Below, piece after piece: positions 51,941 to 60,432 of a stretch of 64,000 bases of DNA. The number at the start of each line of letters is the position of its first letter. Within the stretch, counting starts at the first letter, position 1. The translations under genes and the position numbers were made by a program. Source of the DNA: Phosphoribacter sp037045045 (GTDB lineage Bacteria > Actinomycetota > Actinomycetes > Actinomycetales > Dermatophilaceae); contig JBAOHL010000005.1 in assembly GCA_037045045.1 (NCBI GenBank), forward strand, positions 248,001-312,000. Direction: 5' to 3'. The notes under the pieces are model-generated. The model was not told the DNA's origin. It worked only from the letters and a program-made list of their open reading frames with translations, and made no database searches.

Positions 51941-54511
51941 ATGGGGACGGCCGACGTCGAGGACCTACTGCCACTGGCACTATCGCACCCGGACAAAGCC
52001 CTAGCAATGGCACATCTGGTCCTTCGTTCGACCACCAAGCCGGGGCCACGATCGGTGGCCCATCAGGCCGCCGGGATCGTCCACCGGGATGCCGGCCGCA
52101 CGAGCGTCGCCATCGGCCACGTACGTGAGGCGCTGCGCCTGGCGAGGCGCACGGGCGACCCGGCTCGGGTCGGCGACGTCCAGGCGACCTTCGGCGTCCT
52201 GCTCGTCGCCACTGGACGAACGCGCGCCGGACTGGAGCGCTTGCACGAGGCGATTCCCTTGGTCAGCGGGGTGGACCGGGCCCGGGTCCGGCTGCGCCTC
52301 GCGCATGCCCTCCTGCGGCTCGGTCGGCCCCGGGAAGCCCTGGCCCACCTGGAACCGGCGCTCGCGACGACGCGCCGTGCCGGCGACGTCGTCTGGCAGG
52401 CGCGGTGCCTGGAACACCGCGGCTGGGCCCGAGCGGCACTGGGCTCCTTCGCGGCTTCCGACGCCGACGCGGCAGCCGCCGACGCCCTCTTCACCCGCGC
52501 CGGGCAACACTTCGAGGCCGGGTGGGCGGTCGGCAACCGAGCCGACCTCGCCCTCGCCCGCGGCGACCTGCCTGTTGCCCTCACCTTGCTCGACGAGGCC
52601 GAGCGCCGCTTCGCCGCCGGGGGCTCGGTCCCGCCCGATGCCGAGGAGACCCGCTGCCGAGTCCTGCTCATCGCCGGTCTGGCGCCCGAGGCGCTGGACC
52701 GGGCCACGGCGGCCGCCGCCCGAGCCGACCTCGCACCGGTCCTGCGCGCGGAGTTCCTGCTCGTGGCGGCCGCGGCGGCGTTGGCCCTCGACCGTGCCGA
52801 CGAGGCCGCCGAACTGGCCACCGACGCACGGGCCCTCTTCGCCCGGCAGGACCGCGCCTCGTGGACCACCCGGGCGGACCTGGTGCGCTTCCAGGCCCGG
52901 GTGGCCGCCGGTCGGATCACCCGGTCGGAGTTCAACCGAGCCGTCCGCCTGGCTCAGCGGCTCGGCGCCGAGCGCTCCCCCGAGGCGCCGCTGGCCCTCC
53001 TGCTCGCCGGGCGCTTGGCGCTGCAGCTCGGGCGGCCGGGCCTGGCCGCCGAGCCGTTACGGGTCGCGGCGCGGACGCGGCATACCGGCTCGTCGTTGCA
53101 GCGGGCGACCGGGTGGCTGGCCGCGGCCCTCGGGTATGCCGCGGCCGGCGAGACCCGCGGGCTACGGCACGCGTGCCGACGCGGCCTCGACGAACTCGAC
53201 GAGTTCCGGGCGACCTTCGGCGACACCGAACTGCGGGCCTTGGTCACCGCGCACGGGCGGGAGCTGTCCGCCCTGGCTCTGGGCAGCGCCGTGGACTGCG
53301 GGTCGGCCCGCGAGCTGCTGTGGTGGAGCGAGCGCTGGCGCGCCACGGCACTCACCACGACGCCGGTCCGCCCGCCCGAGGACCCCGAGCTCGGCACCGC
53401 GCTGGCCGGGGCTCGGGAGGCCTCTCGCCGGCTGGCCGACCCCGGCGCCGATCCCGCCGATCTCGCGCGAGCCTCCCGGGACCGCCAGCACCACGAAGCG
53501 GGCGTCCGCCGACGGTACCGCCAACTCGCCGGGTCCGGTCCGGGTGCCGGGCCGCTGTCGCTCGCGCGTCTTCTCGACGCCGTCGGCGAGGACGCTCTCG
53601 TCAGCCTCGTGGACGTCACCGGCCGCCTGTATGCCGTCCTCGCCCATCGTGGCCGGGTGACCCGTCACGAGGTCGGGCCTACGCCGGTGGCGTTGCGCGA
53701 GAGCGAGTTCGCCCGCTTCGCGCTGCGCCGCGCGGCATACGGTCGCCCTGCGGACATCGTCCGCATCGGCGCGCGCCTGCAGGCCGCGCTACTCGGGCCG
53801 CTGGCTCATCGGCTGCCCGAACGCGTCGTCGTTGTGCCGCCGGCAGCGCTGCACGCGGCCCCGTGGGGCATGCTGCCCGAGCTCTCGTCGCGGCTGCTCA
53901 CCCTGTCGCCATCCGCGCGCCTGTGGCTCGGCGGCCACGAGAATCCCGCGGTGGCACCCGCGGGCGCGGCGGTCTTCGTCACCGGCCCTGGGCTGACGTC
54001 CCAGGCGGCCGAGGCGACCACGGTGAGCGCCCGGTATCCCGGCGCGACCCTCAGGCACGGTCCGAGCGCCACCGTGGCCGAGACCGTCCGACTGCTCGGC
54101 GGGGCCAGCCTGGCGCACCTCGCGGCACACGGGACGTTCCGGGCCGACGCACCCTTGTTCTCGACGGTCACGCTCGCCGACGGACCGTTGTACTTCCACG
54201 ATCTCGACGGCCTCGACCGGCCGCCGCGCACGCTCATCCTCTCGGCCTGCGACGCCGGCGACACCGCCGCAGTCGGAGCCGACGAGGGGTTGGGCTTGGT
54301 CACGGCGTTGCTGGGTTTGGGCGTCCGCGCGGTGCTCGCGAGCGTCGTGCCGGTGGGCGACGCCGCGACCATCCCCGTCATGGCGGCGCTGCACGATCGC
54401 CTGGCGCAGGGTGCGGGGCTGCCCGAGGCGCTGTCCTCGGCGCGGCTGGCCACCCGGCAGGACCCGGCGGCATACACCTCGGCAGTGTCGTTCTCGGCGT
54501 GGGGCAGGTAG
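51941..54511 (+). CDS. CHAT domain (caspase-like) protein with helical-repeat N-terminus
   Basis: 856 residues from ATG 51941, chosen for its GGAGG site seven bases upstream (an ATG at 51896 is the alternative). Residues about 20-430 are TPR-like helical repeats (LGRPREALAHLEPALATTRR, RGDLPVALTLLDEAERRF). A CHAT peptidase domain follows at about 545-856, with the catalytic His in HLAAHGTFRADAPLFS and Cys in LILSACDAGD, then GLGVRAVLASVVPVGD. CHAT proteins are clan CD proteases related to caspases and separase. There is no membrane segment. Divergent from an S8 protease; the substrate is unknown. Confidence 0.92.
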   Translation: MGTADVEDLLPLALSHPDKALAMAHLVLRSTTKPGPRSVAHQAAGIVHRDAGRTSVAIGHVREALRLARRTGDPARVGDVQATFGVLLVATGRTRAGLERLHEAIPLVSGVDRARVRLRLAHALLRLGRPREALAHLEPALATTRRAGDVVWQARCLEHRGWARAALGSFAASDADAAAADALFTRAGQHFEAGWAVGNRADLALARGDLPVALTLLDEAERRFAAGGSVPPDAEETRCRVLLIAGLAPEALDRATAAAARADLAPVLRAEFLLVAAAAALALDRADEAAELATDARALFARQDRASWTTRADLVRFQARVAAGRITRSEFNRAVRLAQRLGAERSPEAPLALLLAGRLALQLGRPGLAAEPLRVAARTRHTGSSLQRATGWLAAALGYAAAGETRGLRHACRRGLDELDEFRATFGDTELRALVTAHGRELSALALGSAVDCGSARELLWWSERWRATALTTTPVRPPEDPELGTALAGAREASRRLADPGADPADLARASRDRQHHEAGVRRRYRQLAGSGPGAGPLSLARLLDAVGEDALVSLVDVTGRLYAVLAHRGRVTRHEVGPTPVALRESEFARFALRRAAYGRPADIVRIGARLQAALLGPLAHRLPERVVVVPPAALHAAPWGMLPELSSRLLTLSPSARLWLGGHENPAVAPAGAAVFVTGPGLTSQAAEATTVSARYPGATLRHGPSATVAETVRLLGGASLAHLAAHGTFRADAPLFSTVTLADGPLYFHDLDGLDRPPRTLILSACDAGDTAAVGADEGLGLVTALLGLGVRAVLASVVPVGDAATIPVMAALHDRLAQGAGLPEALSSARLATRQDPAAYTSAVSFSAWGR

Positions 54512-54564
54512 GCGACGGCCCTGCGGTGCAGGTCAGACGCCGCCGCGGTGGCAGTCAGCGGAGG

Positions 54565-54623
54565 CCGGTGCAGCGGACGGCCCGGTGCAGCGGACGGACC
54601 GGTGGCCCGGTGCAGCGGACGGA
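54565..54623. repeat. 16-bp repeat upstream of the pirin gene
   Basis: Three copies of CCGGTGCAGCGGACGG occur within 60 bases after the CHAT stop. Immediately afterwards the sequence becomes AT-rich (AATAGTTGATCTCTCAATCA), with a TTGA-TCTC-TCAA inverted repeat that may be the pirin gene's regulatory site. Confidence 0.7.
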
Positions 54624-54692
54624 ATAGTTGATCTCTCAATCATGTTCGGAGGGCATCACCCCCGATGCCGAGCCATGGAGGAGCAGTCAACG

Positions 54693-55469
54693 ATGGACAC
54701 GCGAATCAGCCCGACTCTGGAGCTTCGCCGGGCGAGCGACCGGCTCGTGACGACCACCGGATGGCTGGACTCCAAGCACTCCTTTGCCTTCGGGTATCAC
54801 CGGGATCCCGGGAACACCCACCACGGACTACTGCTGGTCAACAACGACGACGTCCTCGCCCCGGGCCGAGGTTTCGACACCCACCCCCACCGGGACATGG
54901 AGATCGTCACGTGGGTGCTGCGCGGCTCGTTGGTCCACCAAGACTCCGAGGGACATGCCGGGATCATCTATCCAGGGCTGGCCCAACGGATGAGCGCCGG
55001 TACCGGGATCCTGCACTCCGAGAAGAACGACTCGTGGCGCTTCGACACGACCCATGACGCGCACACCGACCCGGTGCACTTCGTCCAGATGTGGGTCGTG
55101 CCCGACGACCGGGGACTCGACCCCGGGTACGAGCAGCTCGAACTCGCCGCAACCGACCTCGACGGTCGCCTCGCGGTCGTCGCCAACGGCATGGATCGGT
55201 ATGCCGACGACGCCGCGATCAGGATCAACAACCGCCATGCGGCGTTGCACGTGGCCCGGCTACAACCGGGTCAGTCCGTGCAATTGCCGGAGGCGCCGTA
55301 CCTGCACCTGTTCCTCCCGCGCGGCGTCGCCGACCTCGAGGGCGCCGGCCGGATCGGGACCGGCGACGCGGTCCGGTTCACCGCGACCGGCGGCCAACGG
55401 GTCACGGCGACCGAACCGGCCGAGCTGCTCGTGTGGGAGATGCACGCCGGCCGCCGCGGCCGCCAATGA
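54693..55469 (+). CDS. Pirin family protein
   Basis: 258 residues from ATG 54693, eight bases after a GGAGGAG site. The cupin metal motif is FDTHPHRDMEIVTWVLRGSL, followed by LHSEKND with further ligands, typical of pirins (iron-binding bicupins, some with quercetinase activity, often redox sensors). The AT-rich segment upstream with an inverted repeat (about 54628-54640) suggests regulation by a small repressor. It is the first of three stress-related genes behind the CHAT gene. Confidence 0.92.
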   Translation: MDTRISPTLELRRASDRLVTTTGWLDSKHSFAFGYHRDPGNTHHGLLLVNNDDVLAPGRGFDTHPHRDMEIVTWVLRGSLVHQDSEGHAGIIYPGLAQRMSAGTGILHSEKNDSWRFDTTHDAHTDPVHFVQMWVVPDDRGLDPGYEQLELAATDLDGRLAVVANGMDRYADDAAIRINNRHAALHVARLQPGQSVQLPEAPYLHLFLPRGVADLEGAGRIGTGDAVRFTATGGQRVTATEPAELLVWEMHAGRRGRQ

Positions 55470-55614
55470 GAAGTGCAGGCGCACCGGCGGGAGCCGCTGG
55501 CACGCGTGCGCTCCCGTCACCCTTGAGGGATTCGCACCGGTCCGACGAGCCTGGGGGCTGGCGCCGGCGCCTCGGCGCGGCATACTGACCGAACTCGAGC
55601 ACTGGAGGAGCGCG

Positions 55615-55845
55615 ATGGCACGCAAGACATTCCGGGGACCCTTGGTCGACGTGTCGTTCGACGGCGAGCTATGCCAGCACTCGGGCGAGTGCGTGCGCGG
55701 GATGCCGGCCGTTTTCGACACGACGTCTCGCCCGTGGATCAACCCCTCGTCGGCCTCGACGGCGCAGCAGGCCGACCTGCTCCGTGAGGTCGTCGGCAGG
55801 TGCCCGTCGGGAGCCTTGCATATCGAGGAACACCCGCCCGCGTAG
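55615..55845 (+). CDS. YjdI-like divergent 4Fe-4S mono-cluster protein
   Basis: 76 residues. The pattern CQHSGECVRGMPAVFDTTSR, PWINPSS and GRCPSGALHIEE is that of the Fer4_19 (YjdI) family, with the cysteines for a single cluster. ATG 55615 follows a GGAGGAG site. The next gene is a small GNAT protein, as in the E. coli yjdI-yjdJ pair. Confidence 0.88.
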   Translation: MARKTFRGPLVDVSFDGELCQHSGECVRGMPAVFDTTSRPWINPSSASTAQQADLLREVVGRCPSGALHIEEHPPA

Positions 55846-55930
55846 CTCGCCCCGGCGCCGCCTCCCCCGGCGCCCCCTGCCTGGCGACCGAACGGGAGCC
55901 AGGGGCCCGACGCAGCACCGAGAGGACGAC

Positions 55931-56242
55931 ATGAGTTCTGTCACCGTGGTCAACAACCCGCAAGGGCGCCGGTACGAGGGGCGCGTCGGTGACCAGCTCG
56001 CGGGCTTCGCCGAGTATCAGCTCACCGACCAGCTCATCGTGTTCACCCATACCGAGGTCGAACCGGTCTATGAAGGCCAGGGCGTCGGCGGGGCGATCGC
56101 GCAGTACGCCCTCGATGACGTGCGCTCCGACGGCACCCGCTCGGTGCTGCCGCTGTGCCCGTTTATCAAGTCCTGGATCGGCAAGCACCCGGAGTACATC
56201 CCGCTCGTTTACGGCGCACCTGCCTCGACGGTTCGGGACTAG
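55931..56242 (+). CDS. YjdJ-like GNAT N-acetyltransferase
   Basis: 103 residues with the short GCN5-related fold: FTHTEVEPVYEGQGVGGAIAQ (acetyl-CoA loop) and VLPLCPFIKSWIGKHPEY. This is the YjdJ-type compact acetyltransferase. ATG 55931 follows AGAGGACGAC. It lies 85 bases after the YjdI-like gene and is convergent with the hypothetical gene of the sigma factor operon. Confidence 0.9.
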   Translation: MSSVTVVNNPQGRRYEGRVGDQLAGFAEYQLTDQLIVFTHTEVEPVYEGQGVGGAIAQYALDDVRSDGTRSVLPLCPFIKSWIGKHPEYIPLVYGAPASTVRD

Positions 56243-56266
56243 CCACCGAGTCGCGAGCGATCCGGT

Positions 56267-56761
56267 TCAGCCCGCCAAGCTCATCCAGTCGGTCGTCACG
56301 TCCACGCCCTGGGCGAGCACCCGCAACCGGATGAGTCCGCGCGGGACGTCGTCGACGGTGAACCGGCCGAGATCGTCGACGAGGGTGCTCTCGAGTTCGC
56401 CGCTGGCCGCCTCGACGTCGACCCGCGAGCCCTCGGGCTCGATCAGCCCGTCGACGAGCCCGATGAGATAGGGGTGGGACTGCACTCGCGACACCTGAAC
56501 CTCGATCGTCAAGGTATCGGTGACGAAGGTCACCAGTCGGGGGTCGGCACCGCTGCCGCCCGAGCGGACGAGTTCGCGCTGACGGGTCGAGTCGGCGACG
56601 AGTTGGGCCAATTCGGCGTCGACGCGCCGGACCGAGAAGGCCGCTCGACCCAGGTCGCGTAGGTAGGCCGGCTCCGGATCGGCCCCCTCGGCCGCCCGCC
56701 GCAACGACGACAACAGCTCGGCGTCCTCCGGCAGGTAGTCCTCGGAGTGGTCATTGATCAT
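56267..56761 (-). CDS. Sigma-factor-coupled hypothetical protein
   Basis: 164 residues from ATG 56761. An acidic, helical N-terminus (DYLPEDAELLSSLRRAAEGA) is followed by a beta-rich C-terminal half (SRVDVEAASGELESTLVDDL, GRFTVDDVPRGLIRLRVL) resembling a carboxypeptidase regulatory-like or similar all-beta domain. It overlaps the stop of the sigma factor gene by four bases (ATGA). It has no membrane helix, so it is not a classical anti-sigma factor, yet the coupling suggests it works with the sigma factor. Function unknown. Confidence 0.75.
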   Translation of the reverse strand: MINDHSEDYLPEDAELLSSLRRAAEGADPEPAYLRDLGRAAFSVRRVDAELAQLVADSTRQRELVRSGGSGADPRLVTFVTDTLTIEVQVSRVQSHPYLIGLVDGLIEPEGSRVDVEAASGELESTLVDDLGRFTVDDVPRGLIRLRVLAQGVDVTTDWMSLAG

Positions 56762-57348
56762 GGAAGGCTCCCCTCGCGCGCCGTTCCGAAGTCGTACCCG
56801 GTGTCCCCGAGCAACCCCCGCAGCCTGGTCAGACACCTCATCCGCGTCGGCCCGATCGAGCCGACCGGCATACCGAGCTCGACGGCCACCACCGCGTACG
56901 GCGGACATTCCGGGGCCATGAGCACGCGCAACAGTCGCTGGCAGCGTTCACCGAGACGCCGGAAGGCCGCCCACAGGGCCGCGTCGCGCTCGTCGGTCAG
57001 CAGGGCGGTGTCCGGTGGTGGCGCGTCGTCGGGCTCGTCGTCCGCCTCGTCGCCGTCGTAGGAGAGCACCTCACGGCCCCTGGCCCGGACGACCCTGATC
57101 GCCTCGCGGCGACACGTCGTCAGCAGCCACCCGGGCAGCGCCTCCGGCTCGTTGATCCGATCGAGCGACTCGACGAGGCGCAGCCACGTGCCCTGCACGA
57201 CGTCGCCAGCGACGTTCGGTTCCAGACGGTAGGACCGGGCCACGGACCACAGCAGCGCGGAGAAGCGCCCGACGATCTCGTCCCAGGCCCCCTGGTCTCC
57301 TGCGCTGGCCCGGGAGACCAACTCGGTGAGCGTCGCGGGGGGCGGCAC
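56758..57348 (-). CDS. ECF-type sigma-70 family RNA polymerase sigma factor
   Basis: 196 residues from GTG 57348, seven bases after GAGGAG; GTG 57354 is two codons upstream but sits on the ribosome-binding site. Sigma region 2 is FSALLWSVARSYRLEPNVAGDVVQGTWLRLVESL; region 4 is RCQRLLRVLMAPECPPYAVVAVELGMPVGSIGPTRMRCLTRLRGLL in two stretches. The linker (DEADDEPDDAPPPD) is acidic. It is coupled to the next gene. It lies 2.2 kb from the CHAT gene on the same locus and may control it. Confidence 0.88.
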   Translation of the reverse strand: MPPPATLTELVSRASAGDQGAWDEIVGRFSALLWSVARSYRLEPNVAGDVVQGTWLRLVESLDRINEPEALPGWLLTTCRREAIRVVRARGREVLSYDGDEADDEPDDAPPPDTALLTDERDAALWAAFRRLGERCQRLLRVLMAPECPPYAVVAVELGMPVGSIGPTRMRCLTRLRGLLGDTGYDFGTAREGSLP

Positions 57349-57616
57349 GGTCACTCCTCGACTCGGCGATGTCCCGCCATTATTCCGCCGGTATGCCGTG
57401 TCGCGGGCGATCCATCCGCCTCCCGGACGGGTCGGGGCGATGATGGGGGGGACCGCCCTCGACCCGTTCATGCCGCTCCCTCTCGCCGCTCGGTCAACCG
57501 CCCTTCGAGAAGAGGAGCCCGCGATGGGGGCCGTGATACGCACTCGCCCTGGTCGCAGCGCAAGCGCTTGTGTGATTTAGGTCACAGTTGTGAGCTCGGA
57601 CATCAGGCGACCGCGC

Positions 57617-58093
57617 TCAGGCGGGCTCGCCCATGCGCACGAGAACCGTCGAGGCCGCCCGGTCGTGCAGGCCGCGGTCGTCGCGATCCCACATCAACGC
57701 GGGGATCGCCAAACAGAGCAGCAGGGTCCGGATGAGCACCTGGACGGGCCGTGGCCGCCCGCCGGACAACGACAACACCCCGAGGCCGACGACCCGATGC
57801 CCGACGGTGAAGCCGAACGTCGAGACGAGCACGAGGTGCAGCACCGCGAACACGGCCAAAGGGGCGAAGCTGGCCGCCCCCGTCTGGCCCCACCCGACGT
57901 GCAGGACCACCCAGGCCAGCAGTTGGGCCAGCGTCCAGTCCACGACGATGCCGACGAGGCGCCGCCCGAGTCGCCCGACAGACCCGGGACCACGCTCCGG
58001 CAGGCCGAGTCGTTTGCCCGGGTAGTCCTGCGGGGCGGGATTCCGGGCCGTGGGCCCCTGCAGCCAGGAAGCAACGTCACGGCGGTCGACCAC
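57617..58093 (-). CDS. RDD family membrane protein
   Basis: 158 residues from GTG 58093 (VVDRRDVASWLQGP). Features of the RDD family: an arginine-containing first helix (LGRRLVGIVVDWTLAQLLAW), the T/GHRVVGL motif of the second helix and the ending WDRDDRGLHDRAASTVLVR. The gene sits between lipA/DUF4191 and glnA as Rv2219A does. TACGCT (58100-58105 on this strand) is six bases from the GTG, so the transcript is probably leaderless. Bases 57349-57616 downstream hold no gene; they include the GTATGCCG word near 57391. Confidence 0.9.
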   Translation of the reverse strand: MVDRRDVASWLQGPTARNPAPQDYPGKRLGLPERGPGSVGRLGRRLVGIVVDWTLAQLLAWVVLHVGWGQTGAASFAPLAVFAVLHLVLVSTFGFTVGHRVVGLGVLSLSGGRPRPVQVLIRTLLLCLAIPALMWDRDDRGLHDRAASTVLVRMGEPA

Positions 58094-58257
58094 CCGTCCA
58101 GCGTACGTGCCTTCCGGCCGATGCCCCCGCCCGCCCGCACTCCGGGTCGCCGGCTGCTCCGCCCTCGCCGATCCCCTGCTCCGCCCTCGCCGATCCCCTG
58201 CCCCGTCCGCGATCCGGTGTCCGCTCCCCGTCCCGCGTCCGCGTCGCCACGGCGGCA

Positions 58258-58520
58258 TACGCGGGTGTTGGCAGCAAGGCCGCGGTGTGGCACTTACTCG
58301 GCGGCGTGGCACTTACTCGGCGGTGTGGCACTTGTGTCTCAACCTGGCAGGCCCGACCTGCCACACCACGACGCAACTGCCCCCTCGCGACCCAACTGCC
58401 CCGTCGCGAGGCCACTGCCCGGCGGCGTGGCACTTACTCGGCGGCGTGGCACTTGTGTCTCAACCTGGCAGGCCCGACCTGCCACACCGCGACGCAACTG
58501 CCCCGTCGCGACCCAACTGC
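58258..58520. repeat. Duplicated intergenic repeat block upstream of glnA
   Basis: A block of about 130 bases is present twice. Each copy has tandem GGCGGCGTGGCACTTACTC units, then GTGGCACTTGTGTCTCAACC, then a hairpin TGGCAGG-CCCGA-CCTGCCA (first at 58345-58363), then CGACGCAACTGCCCC units. The words GCAACTGCC and GGCACTTG also appear in the 16.1-16.3 kb array, suggesting a family of dispersed repeats. The region 58094-58729 has no gene; the glnA promoter must lie in its 3' part. Confidence 0.85.
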
Positions 58521-58729
58521 CCACACCTCAGCGACTCCGCGGCCGATCGGCGACCAAACCCCCGCCAAACCCCCGCCTTGGACACCTCGGCGTCAGTTAA
58601 CACGGGCGAAACATTGGCTACACCGCCGGGTAATCCACGCCTGGAAACCTTCCTGCCGAAGCACATCCGGACCGTCGCAGGCCGCGAAAGCGCTGCCAGC
58701 CGGCCCGAACCATCCTGAGGAGGTTGGAT

Positions 58730-60154
58730 TTGTTCAAGTCAGCCGACGAGGTCCTGGCCTATATCAAGGCCGAGGACGTCAAGTTCGTCGACATCCGGTT
58801 CTGCGACCTACCCGGCGTCATGCAGCACTTCAACGTGCCGGCGCAGAGCGTGGACGAGGACTTCTTCACGGTCGGCCAGGCGTTCGACGGCTCGTCGATC
58901 CGCGGGTTCCAAGCGATCCACGAGTCGGACATGAAGCTCATCCCAGACGTGACCACGGCGTACCTCGACCCGTTCCGCGCCGAGAAGACGCTCATCATCA
59001 ACTTCTCGATCGTCGACCCGTTCACCGACGAGCCCTACAGCCGTGACCCGCGCAACATCGCCGCCAAGGCCGAGGCGTACCTGCAGTCGACGGGCATCGC
59101 CGACACGGCATTCTTCGGGGCTGAGGCGGAGTTCTACATCTTCGACGACGTGCGCTTCGAGACCAAGCAGAATGCCGGCTACTACTTCATCGACTCCGAG
59201 GAGGGGGCCTGGAACAGCGGTCGGGTCGAAGAGGGCGGCAACCTCGGCTACAAGCCGCGGTACAAGGGCGGGTACTTCCCGGTGCCGCCGCTGGACCACT
59301 TCGCCGACCTGCGTGACGCGATCTGTCTCAACCTCGCCGACGTCGATCTCATCGTCGAGCGCAGCCACCACGAGGTGGGCACCGCCGGCCAGCAGGAGAT
59401 CAACTACCGGTTCAACACCCTGCTCGCCTCCGGCGACGACATCATGAAGTTCAAGTACGTCGTTAAGAACACCGCGTGGGAGTACGGCAAGTCGGCGACG
59501 TTCATGCCCAAGCCGCTCTTCGGGGACAACGGTTCGGGCATGCACACCCACCAGTCGCTGTGGAAGGACGGCAAGCCGCTGTTCTACGACGAGAGCGGCT
59601 ACGGCGGCCTGTCCGACATCGCCCGCTGGTACATCGGCGGCCTGCTCAAGCACGCCCCGGCGCTGCTGGCCTTCACCAACCCGACGGTGAACTCCTACCA
59701 CCGCCTGGTGCCGGGCTACGAGGCGCCGGTCAACCTCGTCTACTCGGCGCGCAACCGTTCGGCCTGTGTGCGGATCCCCATCGCCGGGACCTCGCCGAAG
59801 GCCAAGCGCATCGAGTTCCGCATCCCGGACCCGTCGGCCAACCCGTACCTGTCCTTCGCCGCCCAGCTCATGGCCGGCCTCGACGGCATCAAGAACCGCA
59901 TCGAGCCGCCGGAGCCGGTGGACAAGGACCTCTACGAGCTGCCGCCGGAGGAGCACGACGCGATCCCCCAGGTGCCGGGGTCGTTGCCGGAGGTGCTCGC
60001 CGCGCTCGAATCCGACCACGACTTCCTGCTCGAGGGCGACGTCTTCACCCAGGACCTCATCGAGACGTGGGTGGACTGGAAGCGCAAGAACGAGGTGGAC
60101 CCGATCCGGTTCCGCCCGCACCCGCACGAGTTCGAGATGTACTACGACCTCTGA
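58730..60154 (+). CDS. glnA: Type I glutamine synthetase
   Basis: 474 residues from TTG 58730, six bases after GAGGAGG; TTG 58724 is in frame but has no spacing. Signatures: FCDLPGVMQHFNVP, FDGSSIRGF, the ATP/metal region AEAEFYIFDDV and GSGMHTHQSLWKDGKPLF, and the adenylylation site KDLYELPPEE (Tyr). The enzyme makes glutamine from glutamate and ammonia. The partial glnE at the window end would modify that Tyr. A hairpin containing two octamer words ends the gene. Confidence 0.97.
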   Translation: MFKSADEVLAYIKAEDVKFVDIRFCDLPGVMQHFNVPAQSVDEDFFTVGQAFDGSSIRGFQAIHESDMKLIPDVTTAYLDPFRAEKTLIINFSIVDPFTDEPYSRDPRNIAAKAEAYLQSTGIADTAFFGAEAEFYIFDDVRFETKQNAGYYFIDSEEGAWNSGRVEEGGNLGYKPRYKGGYFPVPPLDHFADLRDAICLNLADVDLIVERSHHEVGTAGQQEINYRFNTLLASGDDIMKFKYVVKNTAWEYGKSATFMPKPLFGDNGSGMHTHQSLWKDGKPLFYDESGYGGLSDIARWYIGGLLKHAPALLAFTNPTVNSYHRLVPGYEAPVNLVYSARNRSACVRIPIAGTSPKAKRIEFRIPDPSANPYLSFAAQLMAGLDGIKNRIEPPEPVDKDLYELPPEEHDAIPQVPGSLPEVLAALESDHDFLLEGDVFTQDLIETWVDWKRKNEVDPIRFRPHPHEFEMYYDL

Positions 60155-60187
60155 GACGCCAACGGCGTTCTCACGCAATACCTTTCA

Positions 60188-60230
60188 CCGGTATGCCGTG
60201 TCCCGCAGTCACGCGGGTGCGGCATACCGG
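60188..60230 (+). terminator. glnA terminator hairpin made of two inverted GTATGCCG words
   Basis: An 11-bp perfect inverted repeat, CCGGTATGCCG (60188-60198) and CGGCATACCGG (60220-60230), encloses a second stem CCCGC/GCGGG (60202-60206 and 60213-60217). It begins 34 bases after the glnA stop. Both outer arms contain the genome-wide octamer. No T-run follows. Confidence 0.75.
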
Positions 60231-60385
60231 CGTCTAGCCCCCACGGTCTCGAGGCGCTACGTCGCCCGGTCAGTCCGAGGTCGCCGATGAGCACGTCGAC
60301 CTGGTGCGCGCACCATGCGGCATAGACCGGGCCCGCCCCCTGCAGCCGCCCGAACAACTCGACGCCCACCGCCGTCAGCGGCGGC

Positions 60386-60432
60386 TCGGCGGCTCGGCGG
60401 CTCGGCGGCTCGGCGGCTCGGCGGCTCGGCGA
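60386..60432. repeat. 9-bp microsatellite
   Basis: About five head-to-tail copies of GGCTCGGCG. They fall inside the possible minus-strand coding segment, where they add Arg/Ala/Pro codons. Confidence 0.85.
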
